Shown here in pieces: positions 53,181-61,605 of a DNA stretch of 64,000 bases (position 1 is its first letter; the number at the start of each line of letters is the position of its first letter). Under the pieces are notes generated by a model that was given only the letters and a program-made list of their open reading frames with translations, was not told the origin of the DNA and made no database searches. The DNA is from Methanoregula sp. (lineage in GTDB: Archaea; Halobacteriota; Methanomicrobia; Methanomicrobiales; Methanospirillaceae), in the NCBI GenBank assembly GCA_041645435.1, contig JBAZQB010000005.1, forward strand, positions 62,001-126,000. Direction: 5' to 3'. Made by a program: the position numbers and the translations under genes.

Positions 53181-53696
53181 TTATTTTTTTAGTACATCAC
53201 CCACTATCATATCGAGCCGGTCTTGGGGAAGGCAAAATAGGGTAATTAGTGCTGATTCACATTCATTCGCATGTTTGAGTGCGAGCTTCGCTTCATCGTC
53301 AAAGATAAACAAATCCCGAGCTGCAGCAAGATCGCCTTTTTCATATCCGTATTTTGCGACGGTATTGAACTGACCCCAGAAATTTAAAATAAACAACAAT
53401 CTTGGCAAACGAAGATTGTATAGGTGGGACTCTTCAATTCTTTCAATTATTTTTTTATCTTTGATCTGGATTGCAATAGTCTCGAATTGTTTACTATCCG
53501 GTCTCCATTCGTGGCTGGTAGAGAATTCGATCGCTAATAAGGATAGAATGGTTTTAACCGATAATTCGATTGACTCTTGAGATGCCTGGACGGATTCAGA
53601 ATATTCATATCGCTTTAAACATTCATCCGCGATTCGCAACTGTTTTTGTGCTTTATCTTTCCAACCGTCTAATTTTTTTCGAACATTCTTATCCAT
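53181..53696 (-). CDS. HEPN-domain-like protein
   Basis: This helical protein of about 171 residues begins MDKNVRKKLDGWKDKAQKQL. KRYEYSESVQASQESIELSV and KYGYEKGDLAAARDLFIF, with KHANECESALI, follow the helix pattern of HEPN proteins (COG2250-like), where a Y-G-Y-E-like element precedes the last helices. An R-x4-H motif occurs in RIEESH (near residue 93) but not in the usual place, so RNase activity is uncertain. ATG at 53696 has GGAG upstream. It is the first gene of a two-gene operon with the SIR2 protein. Confidence 0.7.
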   Translation of the reverse strand: MDKNVRKKLDGWKDKAQKQLRIADECLKRYEYSESVQASQESIELSVKTILSLLAIEFSTSHEWRPDSKQFETIAIQIKDKKIIERIEESHLYNLRLPRLLFILNFWGQFNTVAKYGYEKGDLAAARDLFIFDDEAKLALKHANECESALITLFCLPQDRLDMIVGDVLKK

Positions 53697-53769
53697 ACTA
53701 TGGCACTCCAATTATTTCACTTCAATGATGAAATACTTTAATTTTTATAGTATCGATAAATTTCATTAA

Positions 53770-53898
53770 GCTGCACTACAAGAAGAAGTTGCTTGCCGGC
53801 AAGCAGAGGCAATGGACGCGGCGATCAATGCGCTGGTGTTCGAGTTGTAAAGACTGACGGAAGAGGAGATTGCGATTGGTGTTTGCAAGTTTCTTTAA
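53770..53898 (+). pseudogene. Decayed C-terminus of a restriction/modification enzyme
   Basis: Read in one frame, the bases encode EVACRQAEAMDAAINALVFE, then a TAA stop at 53848-53850, then RLTEEEIAIGVCKFL and a stop. The pattern I-x-x-L-V-(F/Y)-E-L-Y-x-L-T-E-E-E-I-x-I-V is a frequent C-terminus of Eco57I-type and similar methylases, with the TAA in the place of the Tyr codon. No upstream part of the gene remains. Confidence 0.5.
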
Positions 53899-53923
53899 GA
53901 TGACATAGACTATAGGAAATGTA

Positions 53924-54922
53924 ATGGCCAAGATCCACGGGATTTCCGGCAGCACCCGTTACGTGCTGAAGGGAATTAAACCCATAAATGGGAAACAACT
54001 GGCGACTTTTGAAGAGATCAATCACTTCTATACTAATTACGATACGGTCCTTGCCGGAATTAATGAGCATGCCGGGAAGAGGCAGGACAAACTGGTAGCC
54101 GATCTCCATGCCAAGGAGTTACAGCTTGATCAGCAGATAAAGGACGGAATTGCTCAAAAGACAATCGAAGTCAACCAACGCATTCTTGAGATTAACAAGA
54201 AAATCGATGCAAGCCAGAACTTTTTCCTGAGAACTATTCACATCGCGCAATTCTGGGGGGCCAGTTATTTGAGTTCGTACAGAATTAATCGTCCCTTTTA
54301 TGAGGATTTGAGTAAACTGGAACAAATCCGGTATCACCGGAAATATTCAATCGCCAATAGAGAGCAGATAATCCAGAACGAGCGCATGAACGTTATACAT
54401 AACCACAAATTCCTGAAAGAAAATGAGACATTCCTTATCGGTGCAAGGGGCGAAGAGCAGGTGGTGAATGTCTTAACCGGGTTGCCCGATGAATACCATG
54501 TACTGAACGATATCAACCTTGTTTTCAACAAATACATTTACTGGCGGGAAAGAAAGGAGCACATTAAAACCTGCCAGATTGATCATCTTGTCGTAGGGCC
54601 GACGGGAATCTTCTTACTGGAAACCAAGAACTGGAAAATTTCGGATATCGGTACCAAATTTGATGATCTGAAACACCAGGTAAGAAGGGCCGGCTACGCA
54701 CTCTGGTATTTCATGAAAGATGACTATTGGAGAAAAATGCCAAAAGTCCGTAGTGTGGTCGTCTCTATGCATGGTTCTCTGCCCGATCAGAGAATTGACA
54801 AATATATCGATGTGATCTCACCTCACCGGTTATGTGACTACATCGCTGACAGAGAACGGATACTTTCTGAAGATGCAATCCATAAACTAATTCGCATTAT
54901 TCCCTGCCGCGAAACGAATTAA
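53924..54922 (+). CDS. NERD (nuclease-related) domain protein
   Basis: In this 332-residue protein, residues 1-175 are helical with a coiled-coil region (QLDQQIKDGIAQKTIEVNQR). The NERD domain follows: IGARGEEQVVNVLTGLPDEY, CQIDHLVVGPTGIFLLETKN, and then the helix with VRRAGYALWYF. The Glu, Asp and E-x-K residues of the nuclease-like core are present. NERD proteins are thought to process nucleic acid and often occur near mobile or defence genes. It is normal in composition compared with the SIR2 gene. Confidence 0.85.
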   Translation: MAKIHGISGSTRYVLKGIKPINGKQLATFEEINHFYTNYDTVLAGINEHAGKRQDKLVADLHAKELQLDQQIKDGIAQKTIEVNQRILEINKKIDASQNFFLRTIHIAQFWGASYLSSYRINRPFYEDLSKLEQIRYHRKYSIANREQIIQNERMNVIHNHKFLKENETFLIGARGEEQVVNVLTGLPDEYHVLNDINLVFNKYIYWRERKEHIKTCQIDHLVVGPTGIFLLETKNWKISDIGTKFDDLKHQVRRAGYALWYFMKDDYWRKMPKVRSVVVSMHGSLPDQRIDKYIDVISPHRLCDYIADRERILSEDAIHKLIRIIPCRETN

Positions 54923-54989
54923 TTAATGAGAATTTTTTTCCGTGCCTATTTTTTCTACACAACCTCAACCAGCCCCGCTTGTTAAAAAT

Positions 54990-55565
54990 CCAAGAAAGGG
55001 GGGGAGGTACCCTGTCCAAAACCCGAGAGGGGGTATGCAGCCCACCCTACCCCCCCTCTTGCCAAATACAGGGTACCACCCCCCTTTGTTACACGTGCCC
55101 CGCCACTGTTTCCGGTGGAGTCACGACGCAGACCCCTTCCCCTCAGCCCGATCCCGCAAGGGGGGTACCCCCACTCAAAAGTCCGAGTAGGGGATACCTA
55201 CCCCCCTGTCCAAAATATGAGTGGGGGTATACCCACCCCCTCTCCAAAAAGTGAGGGGGGGATCCCCTCCCCCCCTGTCTCGCGCAAGACAGGGTACCTC
55301 CCCCCCTCCGGGTGCAGGTACCGGGCCATGGCTTCGTGTGGAGTCACGCCGGAGAGGGGGTTTTCGTGAGGGGGGGTCATGAGGGTGGGATACCCCCTCT
55401 CTTCCGTACGAGTGGGGGGTACCCCCTCCCCCTCTCCAAAAAATGAGCGGGGGTATACAGCCTACCCTACCCCCCCTCTTGGTTAAGACAGGGTACCTCC
55501 CCCTCCCCCACTCGGAAAATGGAGAGGGGGTACCGCCCCTCCGGTCGTACGAATGGGGGGGTAAC
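54990..55565. repeat. G/C-rich palindromic repeat array
   Basis: About 575 bases consist almost entirely of runs of G or C separated by short A-rich spacers such as TCCAAAA. GGTACC occurs eight times. A 53-bp unit at 55025-55077 recurs at 55445-55497 with few changes, exactly 420 bases later. Many GGGGGTAC/GTACCCCC arms can pair to make hairpins. No coding frame is credible. It follows the NERD gene directly. Confidence 0.75.
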
Positions 55566-55645
55566 ACAACCTCATCTCTTCTCCTACCGCACTTTTGCAT
55601 CCCGCATACCGTGTGCCTATCCAGTATAAAGGGAAAATTTCCCCT

Positions 55646-55804
55646 ATGGATATTCTGTTGTGCTGGCACCCGGATGAGGTCAATCCCGCAAGAGCAAAGG
55701 ACCCGAATGTCGGATTCGTCCCCTGCCGGGGTACGGATTGTCCGAATTGGAATAAGTATGGCTGGGATTGCTGTAACTTAACGAGGGTTAAGAAACGATC
55801 CTGA
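55646..55804 (+). CDS. Small Cys-rich protein (52 residues)
   Basis: The frame starts MDILLCWHPDEVNPARAKDP and continues NVGFVPCRGTDCPNWNKYGW and DCC, ending RVKKRS. Four or five Cys in C-x4-C and CC pairs suggest metal binding. The ribosome-binding site is weak. No family is recognised, but the even composition after the repeat array supports a real gene. Confidence 0.45.
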   Translation: MDILLCWHPDEVNPARAKDPNVGFVPCRGTDCPNWNKYGWDCCNLTRVKKRS

Positions 55805-55986
55805 TCGTTCAGATCATTGTACAGAATTTCCCGCACTTCTACGATCCGGTCCTACACAAGGGACATGACATACGAGCAACTGCTCGATGACATCCCCATG
55901 GAATACTATTATAATAGCATATTGCTATCTTGTACATGCCAATCGTGTGACATGCAACACACTTGTCATACATCAGGGGGATGCAC

Positions 55987-56139
55987 ATGGCAGAACCATT
56001 CAATACAACCATCATACTAAAAAAAGAGGATGCCGTTCGTTTCCGTGAGTACGATCACAATCCGTGGAACCACGAAAATGACCGGAGCAGGGCAGCTGCA
56101 AAGCGTGCCCAGGAACTAGCGAAGGCTCTTCAATTCTAA
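55987..56139 (+). CDS. Small hypothetical protein (50 residues)
   Basis: The ATG is preceded by GGGGGATG at suitable spacing. The product begins MAEPFNTTIILKKEDAVRFR, continues EYDHNPWNHENDRSRAAAKR and ends with an amphipathic helix (AQELAKALQF). No family recognised. It is likely co-transcribed with the next small frame. Confidence 0.5.
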   Translation: MAEPFNTTIILKKEDAVRFREYDHNPWNHENDRSRAAAKRAQELAKALQF

Positions 56140-56142
56140 ACT

Positions 56143-56277
56143 ATGAAGATCAATCCTGCCGAGATTGATTTATTTCTTTTATCTGCATCTGTCAGGTGCA
56201 TCCCCCCGGGAGATACTGACATTGCCCGGCACGGGATTACCGTAACCGCAAAAACCCTCATTCCCGATGACCCGTAA
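56143..56277 (+). CDS. Possible small protein (44 residues)
   Basis: It begins three bases after the previous stop: MKINPAEIDLFLLSASVRCI, then PPGDTDIARHGITVTAKTLI and PDDP. No ribosome-binding site is evident; it could be translated by coupling to the upstream frame. Confidence 0.35.
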   Translation: MKINPAEIDLFLLSASVRCIPPGDTDIARHGITVTAKTLIPDDP

Positions 56278-56418
56278 ACCCCGTCATACATCAGCGAACA
56301 GGGACCGGTCCACCCATCCGACCGGGGCGACCATCCCGGCGACCAGCAGTCCTGGTGAATCAGCGGTTTTTGAGTACTATCTCAAATCATAAATATCATT
56401 TAGCTTACATCACAGTCC

Positions 56419-56805
56419 ATGGCAAACATTGCGTATTTTGAAATTCCGGCTGACAACGTCGACCGCGCAAAGCACTTCTACCACACCCTGCTCGGATGGA
56501 AGATCGAACCAACAAAAGCCCCCCTGGATCCAGCGAAGGCAGCAGCAACGCAGTACCAGGACATCACTACCGGGGCAGCACAGGAAGGCACCATGAACAT
56601 GGGCGGGATGTACAAGCGACAGATGACCGAGACCATCAAAAATTACGTGGTGGTCGAAGATATCGACAAGGTACTCGCGAAGGTGGGGAAGCTCGGTGGC
56701 AAAATCGTGATGCCGAAGGAGGACATAAAAGGTGTCGGAGAGGTCGCCATCATCCAGGATACCGAAGGAAACGGCATCGGTCTCTGGAAGCCGGGGATGA
56801 AGTAG
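56419..56805 (+). CDS. VOC superfamily protein (glyoxalase/bleomycin-resistance fold)
   Basis: The 128-residue single-domain protein begins MANIAYFEIPADNVDRAKHF. The FEIPADNVDRAKHFYxxLLGW strand/helix and EGNGIGLWKPGM near the C-terminus are typical of the VOC family, which uses beta-alpha-beta-beta-beta units and often a metal. The substrate is unknown. Confidence 0.9.
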   Translation: MANIAYFEIPADNVDRAKHFYHTLLGWKIEPTKAPLDPAKAAATQYQDITTGAAQEGTMNMGGMYKRQMTETIKNYVVVEDIDKVLAKVGKLGGKIVMPKEDIKGVGEVAIIQDTEGNGIGLWKPGMK

Positions 56806-56915
56806 GGCGATATCCGGGCAAAACCAGGACCCGCGCCGGTCCCGCGGAAACCTGTACTTTTTTCAGGAGGGAGATAGACCCCCGGTCAGTAAGTACTTTC
56901 CGGAAATTCACGGTT

Positions 56916-57257
56916 TTAAGCCCCCACAACAACCCGGTTCACAACCAGCAGTGCCCCGAGCCAGATCCCGTATGCCCCGCCGATACTGGGGATGAGGCCG
57001 AACCGGTTCATCAGGAACCAGAGCGCCAGCACGAACAGGAAGGTGGGGATCATGAACCAGAACATCGAGATGATCAGCTGGCGGGTCGTCTCGCGGCCGC
57101 TCTCGGAATACGCGAACAGGAAGGTAATCGTCGTGATGATCGGCGCTGCTGCAAGGATACCGCCATACCGGGGATCCACCTGGTCGGCAAGATAGGTCAC
57201 CCCGACAAGGACACTGCCCCCGACTATGAACTTCAGGAAGGTGTAGAGATAATCCAT
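56916..57257 (-). CDS. Small integral membrane protein, DUF3147-like
   Basis: The 113-residue protein has four hydrophobic helices. It begins MDYLYTFLKFIVGGSVLVGV; RYGGILAAAPIITTITFLFA and GAYGIWLGALLVVNRVVVGA are later segments. This resembles the DUF3147/GlpM-like membrane family of unknown function. ATG at 57257; a longer frame upstream to 57857 is not used because it overlaps the acylphosphatase gene. Confidence 0.75.
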   Translation of the reverse strand: MDYLYTFLKFIVGGSVLVGVTYLADQVDPRYGGILAAAPIITTITFLFAYSESGRETTRQLIISMFWFMIPTFLFVLALWFLMNRFGLIPSIGGAYGIWLGALLVVNRVVVGA

Positions 57258-57407
57258 TGTTGGATCATTTCCGCATGGAAGATTAAAAACCCGGTCTTCC
57301 GGTAACCTGATGCAGGTGTCCGGGCACAAGGGTTCACCATAGGTACCTGTGGAGGTACCGGAATCAATTTCCCAAGCTTTAAAACATCCCGTGCCCGGAA
57401 ATATACT

Positions 57408-57683
57408 ATGGAACGGATCACCGCCGTGGCAAAGGGACGGGTCCAGGGAGTGGGGTACCGGCATTTTGTTTCGAATTGTGCGCAGGCGACCGGTGTGCAC
57501 GGGTACGTCAGGAACCTTCCTGACGGCACCGTGGAGATGGTGGCCGAGAGTTCTCCTGCCTCCCTTGCCGATTTTGTCCGCCTGGCCCATGCCCGGGGCG
57601 ACCCGGTGATACATGTCGAGGATATCGCGGTCACGAACAGTCCCGCCACCGAAGAATTCCACTATTTCCGGGTTCAATGGTGA
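57408..57683 (+). CDS. acyP: Acylphosphatase
   Basis: It hydrolyses acyl phosphates such as 1,3-bisphosphoglycerate or carbamoyl phosphate. The 91-residue enzyme has the catalytic loop KGRVQGVGYRHFV with the phosphate-binding Arg, and GYVRNLPDGTVEMVAE with the catalytic Asn, as in all acylphosphatases. Small size and position suggest an independent transcript. Confidence 0.93.
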   Translation: MERITAVAKGRVQGVGYRHFVSNCAQATGVHGYVRNLPDGTVEMVAESSPASLADFVRLAHARGDPVIHVEDIAVTNSPATEEFHYFRVQW

Positions 57684-57791
57684 CCTGAGTTTTGTGAAGG
57701 CTGTGCACCTGTCAGAACGCAGCAGGCATATCACCCCGGCAGGGAAAACGCTCATATTCTCCCCTGCGGAATTACCTCTCGTGGTGATCGC

Positions 57792-58139
57792 ATGAAAACA
57801 GGATTTGGCTGGATCGAGACCGGGGGCACCCGGTACGAGCACGACATCGTGATCCATACCGATGGCACGGTCTCAAAGCGCAGGAAGAAACTCTCGAAAC
57901 CCCATAAGGGGGAATACGGGCACACGCCGCTATCGGCCGAAGAACTTGCATTCCTGAAAGACGAACGCCCCACGGTCGTCTATATCGGCACCGGCCAGTA
58001 CGGCGACCTGCCGCTGACCCCGGACGCCCTTGCCCTGCTCGAAGCGTACGCGCCCATTGTGAAACCGACTCCCGATCTCCTCCCGCTGATCGAACAGGAA
58101 GACCGGAAGTATACCGCCGTGCTGCACGTGACCTGCTGA
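57792..58139 (+). CDS. Mth938-like domain protein (DUF498)
   Basis: The 115-residue protein begins MKTGFGWIETGGTRYEHDIV. TVVYIGTGQYGDLPLTPDAL is the conserved glycine-rich loop of the Mth938/NDUFAF3 family, a fold of unknown biochemical role that in mitochondria assists complex I assembly. No catalytic residues are known. Confidence 0.87.
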   Translation: MKTGFGWIETGGTRYEHDIVIHTDGTVSKRRKKLSKPHKGEYGHTPLSAEELAFLKDERPTVVYIGTGQYGDLPLTPDALALLEAYAPIVKPTPDLLPLIEQEDRKYTAVLHVTC

Positions 58140-58416
58140 GCGTTTCCGGTATCGTTTCGGGCAACCACGAACACTCAACATCTCAACAAAAAAGCCTGCA
58201 GGGGTGGAGGTATCCTCCTCCCCCTTGGTTTGGATCGGGCGATGCTGCGTATCAGCAACCATCAGGGTTTCGTGCATCCCCGGGAGCACGAATCTGCGTC
58301 TCCCCCGTATCATTTCTCCTTAAGCCAGATTGAGGCGGACTTCTGGTAATCGACACCGGGGCGATGGGACATCCGATATGGTTGGTTTATTTATCAAACG
58401 ATTTTTTATGGTTCTC
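58140..58416. other. Intergenic region
   Basis: About 280 bases between the Mth938-like gene and the end of the arsenic operon. A GGAGGTATCCTCC palindrome near 58206-58218 may form a hairpin; no gene is seen. Confidence 0.4.
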
Positions 58417-59466
58417 TCATAAATCAGGACATATTCCCTTTTCCTGTTGCTTTATCCGCTCTCTCCTTCTCAGGGACAGCCACACGATTGCCAGCATGAC
58501 GGGGATCTCGATGAGGGGTCCGACAACCGTGGAGACTGCAACCATTGGCATCGTTGCAAATGCTGTCAGTGCAATTGCAATTGCCAGCTCAAAGTTCCTG
58601 CCGGTACAATGGAATCCCATGGTAGCGGAATCTTCGTAGTTGTATCCCATGCGCCTGGTTGTATAATAGACGACATGGAACAACAGGAAGAAGAACAGGA
58701 CCACCGGGATCGCCATCTGCCAGATGAGGTTCGGGTTGTCGATGATGACCCCGCCTTTCAGCGAGAACATGACAATCATTGTGAACAGCAGCGCAAGGAG
58801 TTGCAGGGCGTTGAAGCGCGGAATCAGTTGGGTGTTTAACCATTCCACACCCTTCCGTCTGATCACTTCCCTGCGGGTGAGAACACCGAACAGCAGGGGC
58901 AGACCGAGATAGAGAAGGACACTCTGTACGATCATGCCGATATCGATCGCGATATAGGTGCCGACGAGAAGGGCAATGTAGAGTGGAGTCGTGAGCACTT
59001 GGATAATTGAGTTCCATGCCATGAGCACGATCCCCAGCGGGCCGTTCCCTTTGGCAAGGTCGGTCCACACAAGCACCATCGCGATGCACGGCGCAACACC
59101 CAGGAGGATGAGCCCTGTCCACAGGTAACTGGCGGCTTCAGGAGTGATCCAACCCAGACCGAGCAGGATCTTCTCAAAGAAGATGTATCCTATGATGTAG
59201 AGCAGGAAGGGATTCACCAGATAATTGAAAAAAATGATGATGCCAACCTGTTTCTTGCTCTTGAGGGCATCTTTGAGTTCTCCCAGTTCGATCTTCGTCA
59301 TCGCCGGATAGATCATTAAAAATAACCCAATCGGGATACCAATCGCAAGATTCTGGCTGAATTCCGGTAAGTACTTCCCGAGAGCCAGCCCGATCACAAT
59401 GCAGAGAAATATCCACAGGGCCAGCAGTTTCTCAACCCAGCCCAGTCCAGCAGAACCATCTGTCAT
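58417..59466 (-). CDS. acr3: Arsenite efflux permease Acr3
   Basis: Acr3 exports arsenite. The 349-residue protein has about ten membrane helices. The reactive Cys lies in LLGVAPCIAMVLVWTDLAKG, and NYLVNPFLLYIIGYIFFEKI and MGFHCTGRNFELAIAIALTA are further conserved segments. It is the distal gene of the redox/arsenic cluster reading from 63030, though a 71-base gap to the preceding gene allows an internal promoter. Confidence 0.95.
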   Translation of the reverse strand: MTDGSAGLGWVEKLLALWIFLCIVIGLALGKYLPEFSQNLAIGIPIGLFLMIYPAMTKIELGELKDALKSKKQVGIIIFFNYLVNPFLLYIIGYIFFEKILLGLGWITPEAASYLWTGLILLGVAPCIAMVLVWTDLAKGNGPLGIVLMAWNSIIQVLTTPLYIALLVGTYIAIDIGMIVQSVLLYLGLPLLFGVLTRREVIRRKGVEWLNTQLIPRFNALQLLALLFTMIVMFSLKGGVIIDNPNLIWQMAIPVVLFFFLLFHVVYYTTRRMGYNYEDSATMGFHCTGRNFELAIAIALTAFATMPMVAVSTVVGPLIEIPVMLAIVWLSLRRRERIKQQEKGICPDL

Positions 59467-59537
59467 TTCAATCCATCCCTTTTTTTTTAAATTTCAGGAA
59501 GTTATCTGAGGTTGTTCCATCATCGTCATCGTTTTCA

Positions 59538-59972
59538 TCATAGTATTTTTTCAAGGATTCCGGTAGAATCCCGTACAAGTGCCGGGCATTTCGTCCAGAA
59601 CAGGCCACTGTCCCTGGCCGCAGAGAACGCTTTCGGATCACTCAGATCATAGCCGAGCAGTTCCGTGCAGTTGATCGAGCCGTTCTTTTCGATAAACTCA
59701 TGGATAAATTGCCGGACCAGTGCCCGCGTCTTCTCGGTTGCGGCATCATCGCCCTCCAGAGTCTTGCCATATTTAAGGCCAATGACCATGATCGCCCCGG
59801 ATACGGCACCACAGATATTGCCGGTCCTTGAGATTCCGGCACCAAAACCGCAGGCAATCTTTTTTGCAGTATCCCCGTCCAGCCCCAGTTCGTCAGAGAA
59901 AGCGGAGAACACTGCTGAGGAGCACGTGAACCCGCTCTTAAAACTGGTCAGCGCATCATTGGATTTTGTCAC
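59538..59972 (-). CDS. C_GCAxxG_C_C family protein
   Basis: The 144-residue protein contains the defining Cys pattern: CSSAVF near residue 17, IACGFGAGISRTGNICGAVS with GAxxG, then C in INCTELLGYDL and CPALV near the end. Members may bind a metal or cluster and are often found with arsenic or redox genes; function is unknown. It lies just 24 bases after the permease gene on the same strand. Confidence 0.9.
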   Translation of the reverse strand: MTKSNDALTSFKSGFTCSSAVFSAFSDELGLDGDTAKKIACGFGAGISRTGNICGAVSGAIMVIGLKYGKTLEGDDAATEKTRALVRQFIHEFIEKNGSINCTELLGYDLSDPKAFSAARDSGLFWTKCPALVRDSTGILEKIL

Positions 59973-59996
59973 GACATATCTCCGGTTATTATTAGG

Positions 59997-60956
59997 TTAT
60001 CCCAGTATTGCATTAAACAAATACCCCGTCAGCGTGAACGAGACGAACAGGATGCCGGCAAAAACCAGGAGCAGTTTGATCTTTATCACTTTCCGCAGGA
60101 TGATCATCTCGGGAAGCGAGAGCCCGATAACAGCCATCATGAACGCAAGGGCGGTACCCATAGCCATGCCTTTTGCGGTGAGCACCTCCATGATCGGGAT
60201 CATTCCTGCTGCATTCGAGTAAAGCGGAATGCCGATCAGCACTGCTATGGGAACCGCGAGCGGATTATCCGGTCCTGCGATATTGACGAGGAAATCTGCC
60301 GGGGCGTACCCGTGGATGACCGCCCCGATGGCAATCCCGATGAGGATGTAAGGCAGCACCTTTAACGTGATATCCCGGGATTCGTTTCTGGCAAAGATGA
60401 GCCGTTCCCTCCCGGTCATCTCCTTTTCTGCCTGCTCGTGCAATTTGCACTTGTAGACAAATTCCTCGACCTCGCCTTCAAGGTGGAGGCGCCCGATGAT
60501 GATGCCGGCTACGATCGCGATGATGAGACCGGAGACGATATAGATAAGCGCAATCTGCCAGCCGAACATGGCAAGGAGCATGGCAGCAGCGACCTCGTTG
60601 ATCAGCGGGGAGGCAATGAGGAACGAGAACGTGATGCCGAGCGGTACGCCGGACTCCACAAAGCCGATGAAGAGCGGCACCGCCGAGCAGGAGCAGAACG
60701 GCGTGGGGATGCCGAGAAGGGCGGCAATCACGTTACCCACCCCTTCGGTGCGTCCCGCTACCCATTTCTTCACTTTTTGCGGGGTGATATACGTGCGGAC
60801 AATGCCGACCGCAAAGACGATCACAGCAAGAAGGAGCGTTACCTTGATCGAATCGTAGACAAAGAAGTTCACCGATGATGCGAGGGGAGAGCCTTGCACA
60901 AGTCCGAGGATCGTGTATGTCACCCAATCGGCGAATAGTTGTAAATAATCCTGCAT
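59997..60956 (-). CDS. Permease of the DUF318/ArsP family
   Basis: The 319-residue membrane protein has eight or more helices. IPTPFCSCSAVPLFIGFVES carries the Cys-x-Cys motif of ArsP/SO_0444-type permeases; a large cytoplasmic loop (residues about 165-205) contains a Cys-x-x-His near KCKLHEQAEKEMTG. The family exports organoarsenicals, arsenite or soft metals. The two permeases in one operon may handle different forms. Confidence 0.88.
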   Translation of the reverse strand: MQDYLQLFADWVTYTILGLVQGSPLASSVNFFVYDSIKVTLLLAVIVFAVGIVRTYITPQKVKKWVAGRTEGVGNVIAALLGIPTPFCSCSAVPLFIGFVESGVPLGITFSFLIASPLINEVAAAMLLAMFGWQIALIYIVSGLIIAIVAGIIIGRLHLEGEVEEFVYKCKLHEQAEKEMTGRERLIFARNESRDITLKVLPYILIGIAIGAVIHGYAPADFLVNIAGPDNPLAVPIAVLIGIPLYSNAAGMIPIMEVLTAKGMAMGTALAFMMAVIGLSLPEMIILRKVIKIKLLLVFAGILFVSFTLTGYLFNAILG

Positions 60957-60960
60957 GGTG

Positions 60961-61308
60961 TTATCCTCCGGTTATTTTCTGATCAACAGCCGCAACAACT
61001 CTCTCGATCTCATCGTACTGCACCTCGCCCATCCCCTTCTTCTCGATGCCGAGTTCGGTCGCGATGATGTGATGATGGGGCGCGAGGTGGGAGGCTGAAA
61101 GTTTCTTCGTCGCACAGCAATCCGTGCAGCCGTCGATCACGATTACCTGTTCCGCGTCCCCGATCTCCGCTTCCAGCGTCGCAGCAGACTGCTTGGCATG
61201 CATCCACACGTACTGCCCCGGCTTTCGCTGAAGCAGGAGGTGGGCTGCCTGTGTTGTAAGTCTCCCGGTATTCGATATGCCGGAACAGGTTACGAGTGCG
61301 TAGGTCAC
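60961..61308 (-). CDS. Putative zinc-binding DGC-domain protein (paralog 1)
   Basis: The 115-residue protein begins MTYALVTCSGISNTGRLTTQ. VIDGCTDCCATKKLS holds the Asp-Gly-Cys motif followed by C-x-x-C-C-like spacing, as in DGC proteins. Lacks the Cys-rich tail seen in the paralog at 61626. Its role is probably metal or thiol handling. It overlaps no gene and follows the FTR-like gene without gap. Confidence 0.85.
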   Translation of the reverse strand: MTYALVTCSGISNTGRLTTQAAHLLLQRKPGQYVWMHAKQSAATLEAEIGDAEQVIVIDGCTDCCATKKLSASHLAPHHHIIATELGIEKKGMGEVQYDEIERVVAAVDQKITGG

Positions 61309-61605
61309 TTATTTTCCCCCCGTCATCAACTCTGCGGCATCTTTACGGAAGTAGAGCAGGCAGTGGCAGTGCCCGTCTTTCGCGATCTCATCCCGGTGGT
61401 AGATGCACGGGCAGATGATCGCCCGGTCCTTCTCCACATCCCTGGACCGGAGCCGGCACGGGCAGTACCGCTCGCCGAACTTCCGCTCGTTGCGTGCGAG
61501 CCCCCGGATTATCGTATCGAGTACTTTTTTGTCCGGGTTCAGCACCCAGCCATTCTCTTTTGCGTACTCTTCAGCCCACGCACGGATCTCTGCTTCGTCA
61601 GCCGT
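61309..61605 (-). CDS. Ferredoxin:thioredoxin reductase catalytic-subunit-like protein
   Basis: The catalytic beta-subunit homologue has FGERYCPCRL, RAIICPCIYHRDEIAKDGHC and HCLLYFRK, the Cys spacing that binds one 4Fe-4S cluster and the active disulfide. Homologous sequence begins before the GTG at 61545: EIRAWAEEYAKENGWVLNPD reads through without any ATG, GTG or TTG until a TAA at about 61618. The likely real start is around an ACG at 61605, with AAGGGG eight to nine bases upstream. It would reduce thioredoxins, possibly the small one at 62096. Confidence 0.8.
   Translation of the reverse strand, partial: TADEAEIRAWAEEYAKENGWVLNPDKKVLDTIIRGLARNERKFGERYCPCRLRSRDVEKDRAIICPCIYHRDEIAKDGHCHCLLYFRKDAAELMTGGK

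Noticed and set aside
54979..55254. Open frames through the G/C-rich array
   Set aside because: Low-complexity Pro/Ser/Gly translation in several frames at once, driven by C and G runs.
54990..55565. CRISPR array
   Set aside because: Repeat units differ in length and sequence and spacers are not of uniform size; no cas genes nearby.
56916..57857. Long 313-codon version of the DUF3147-like gene
   Set aside because: It would run antisense through the acylphosphatase gene; only the last 113 codons look like protein.
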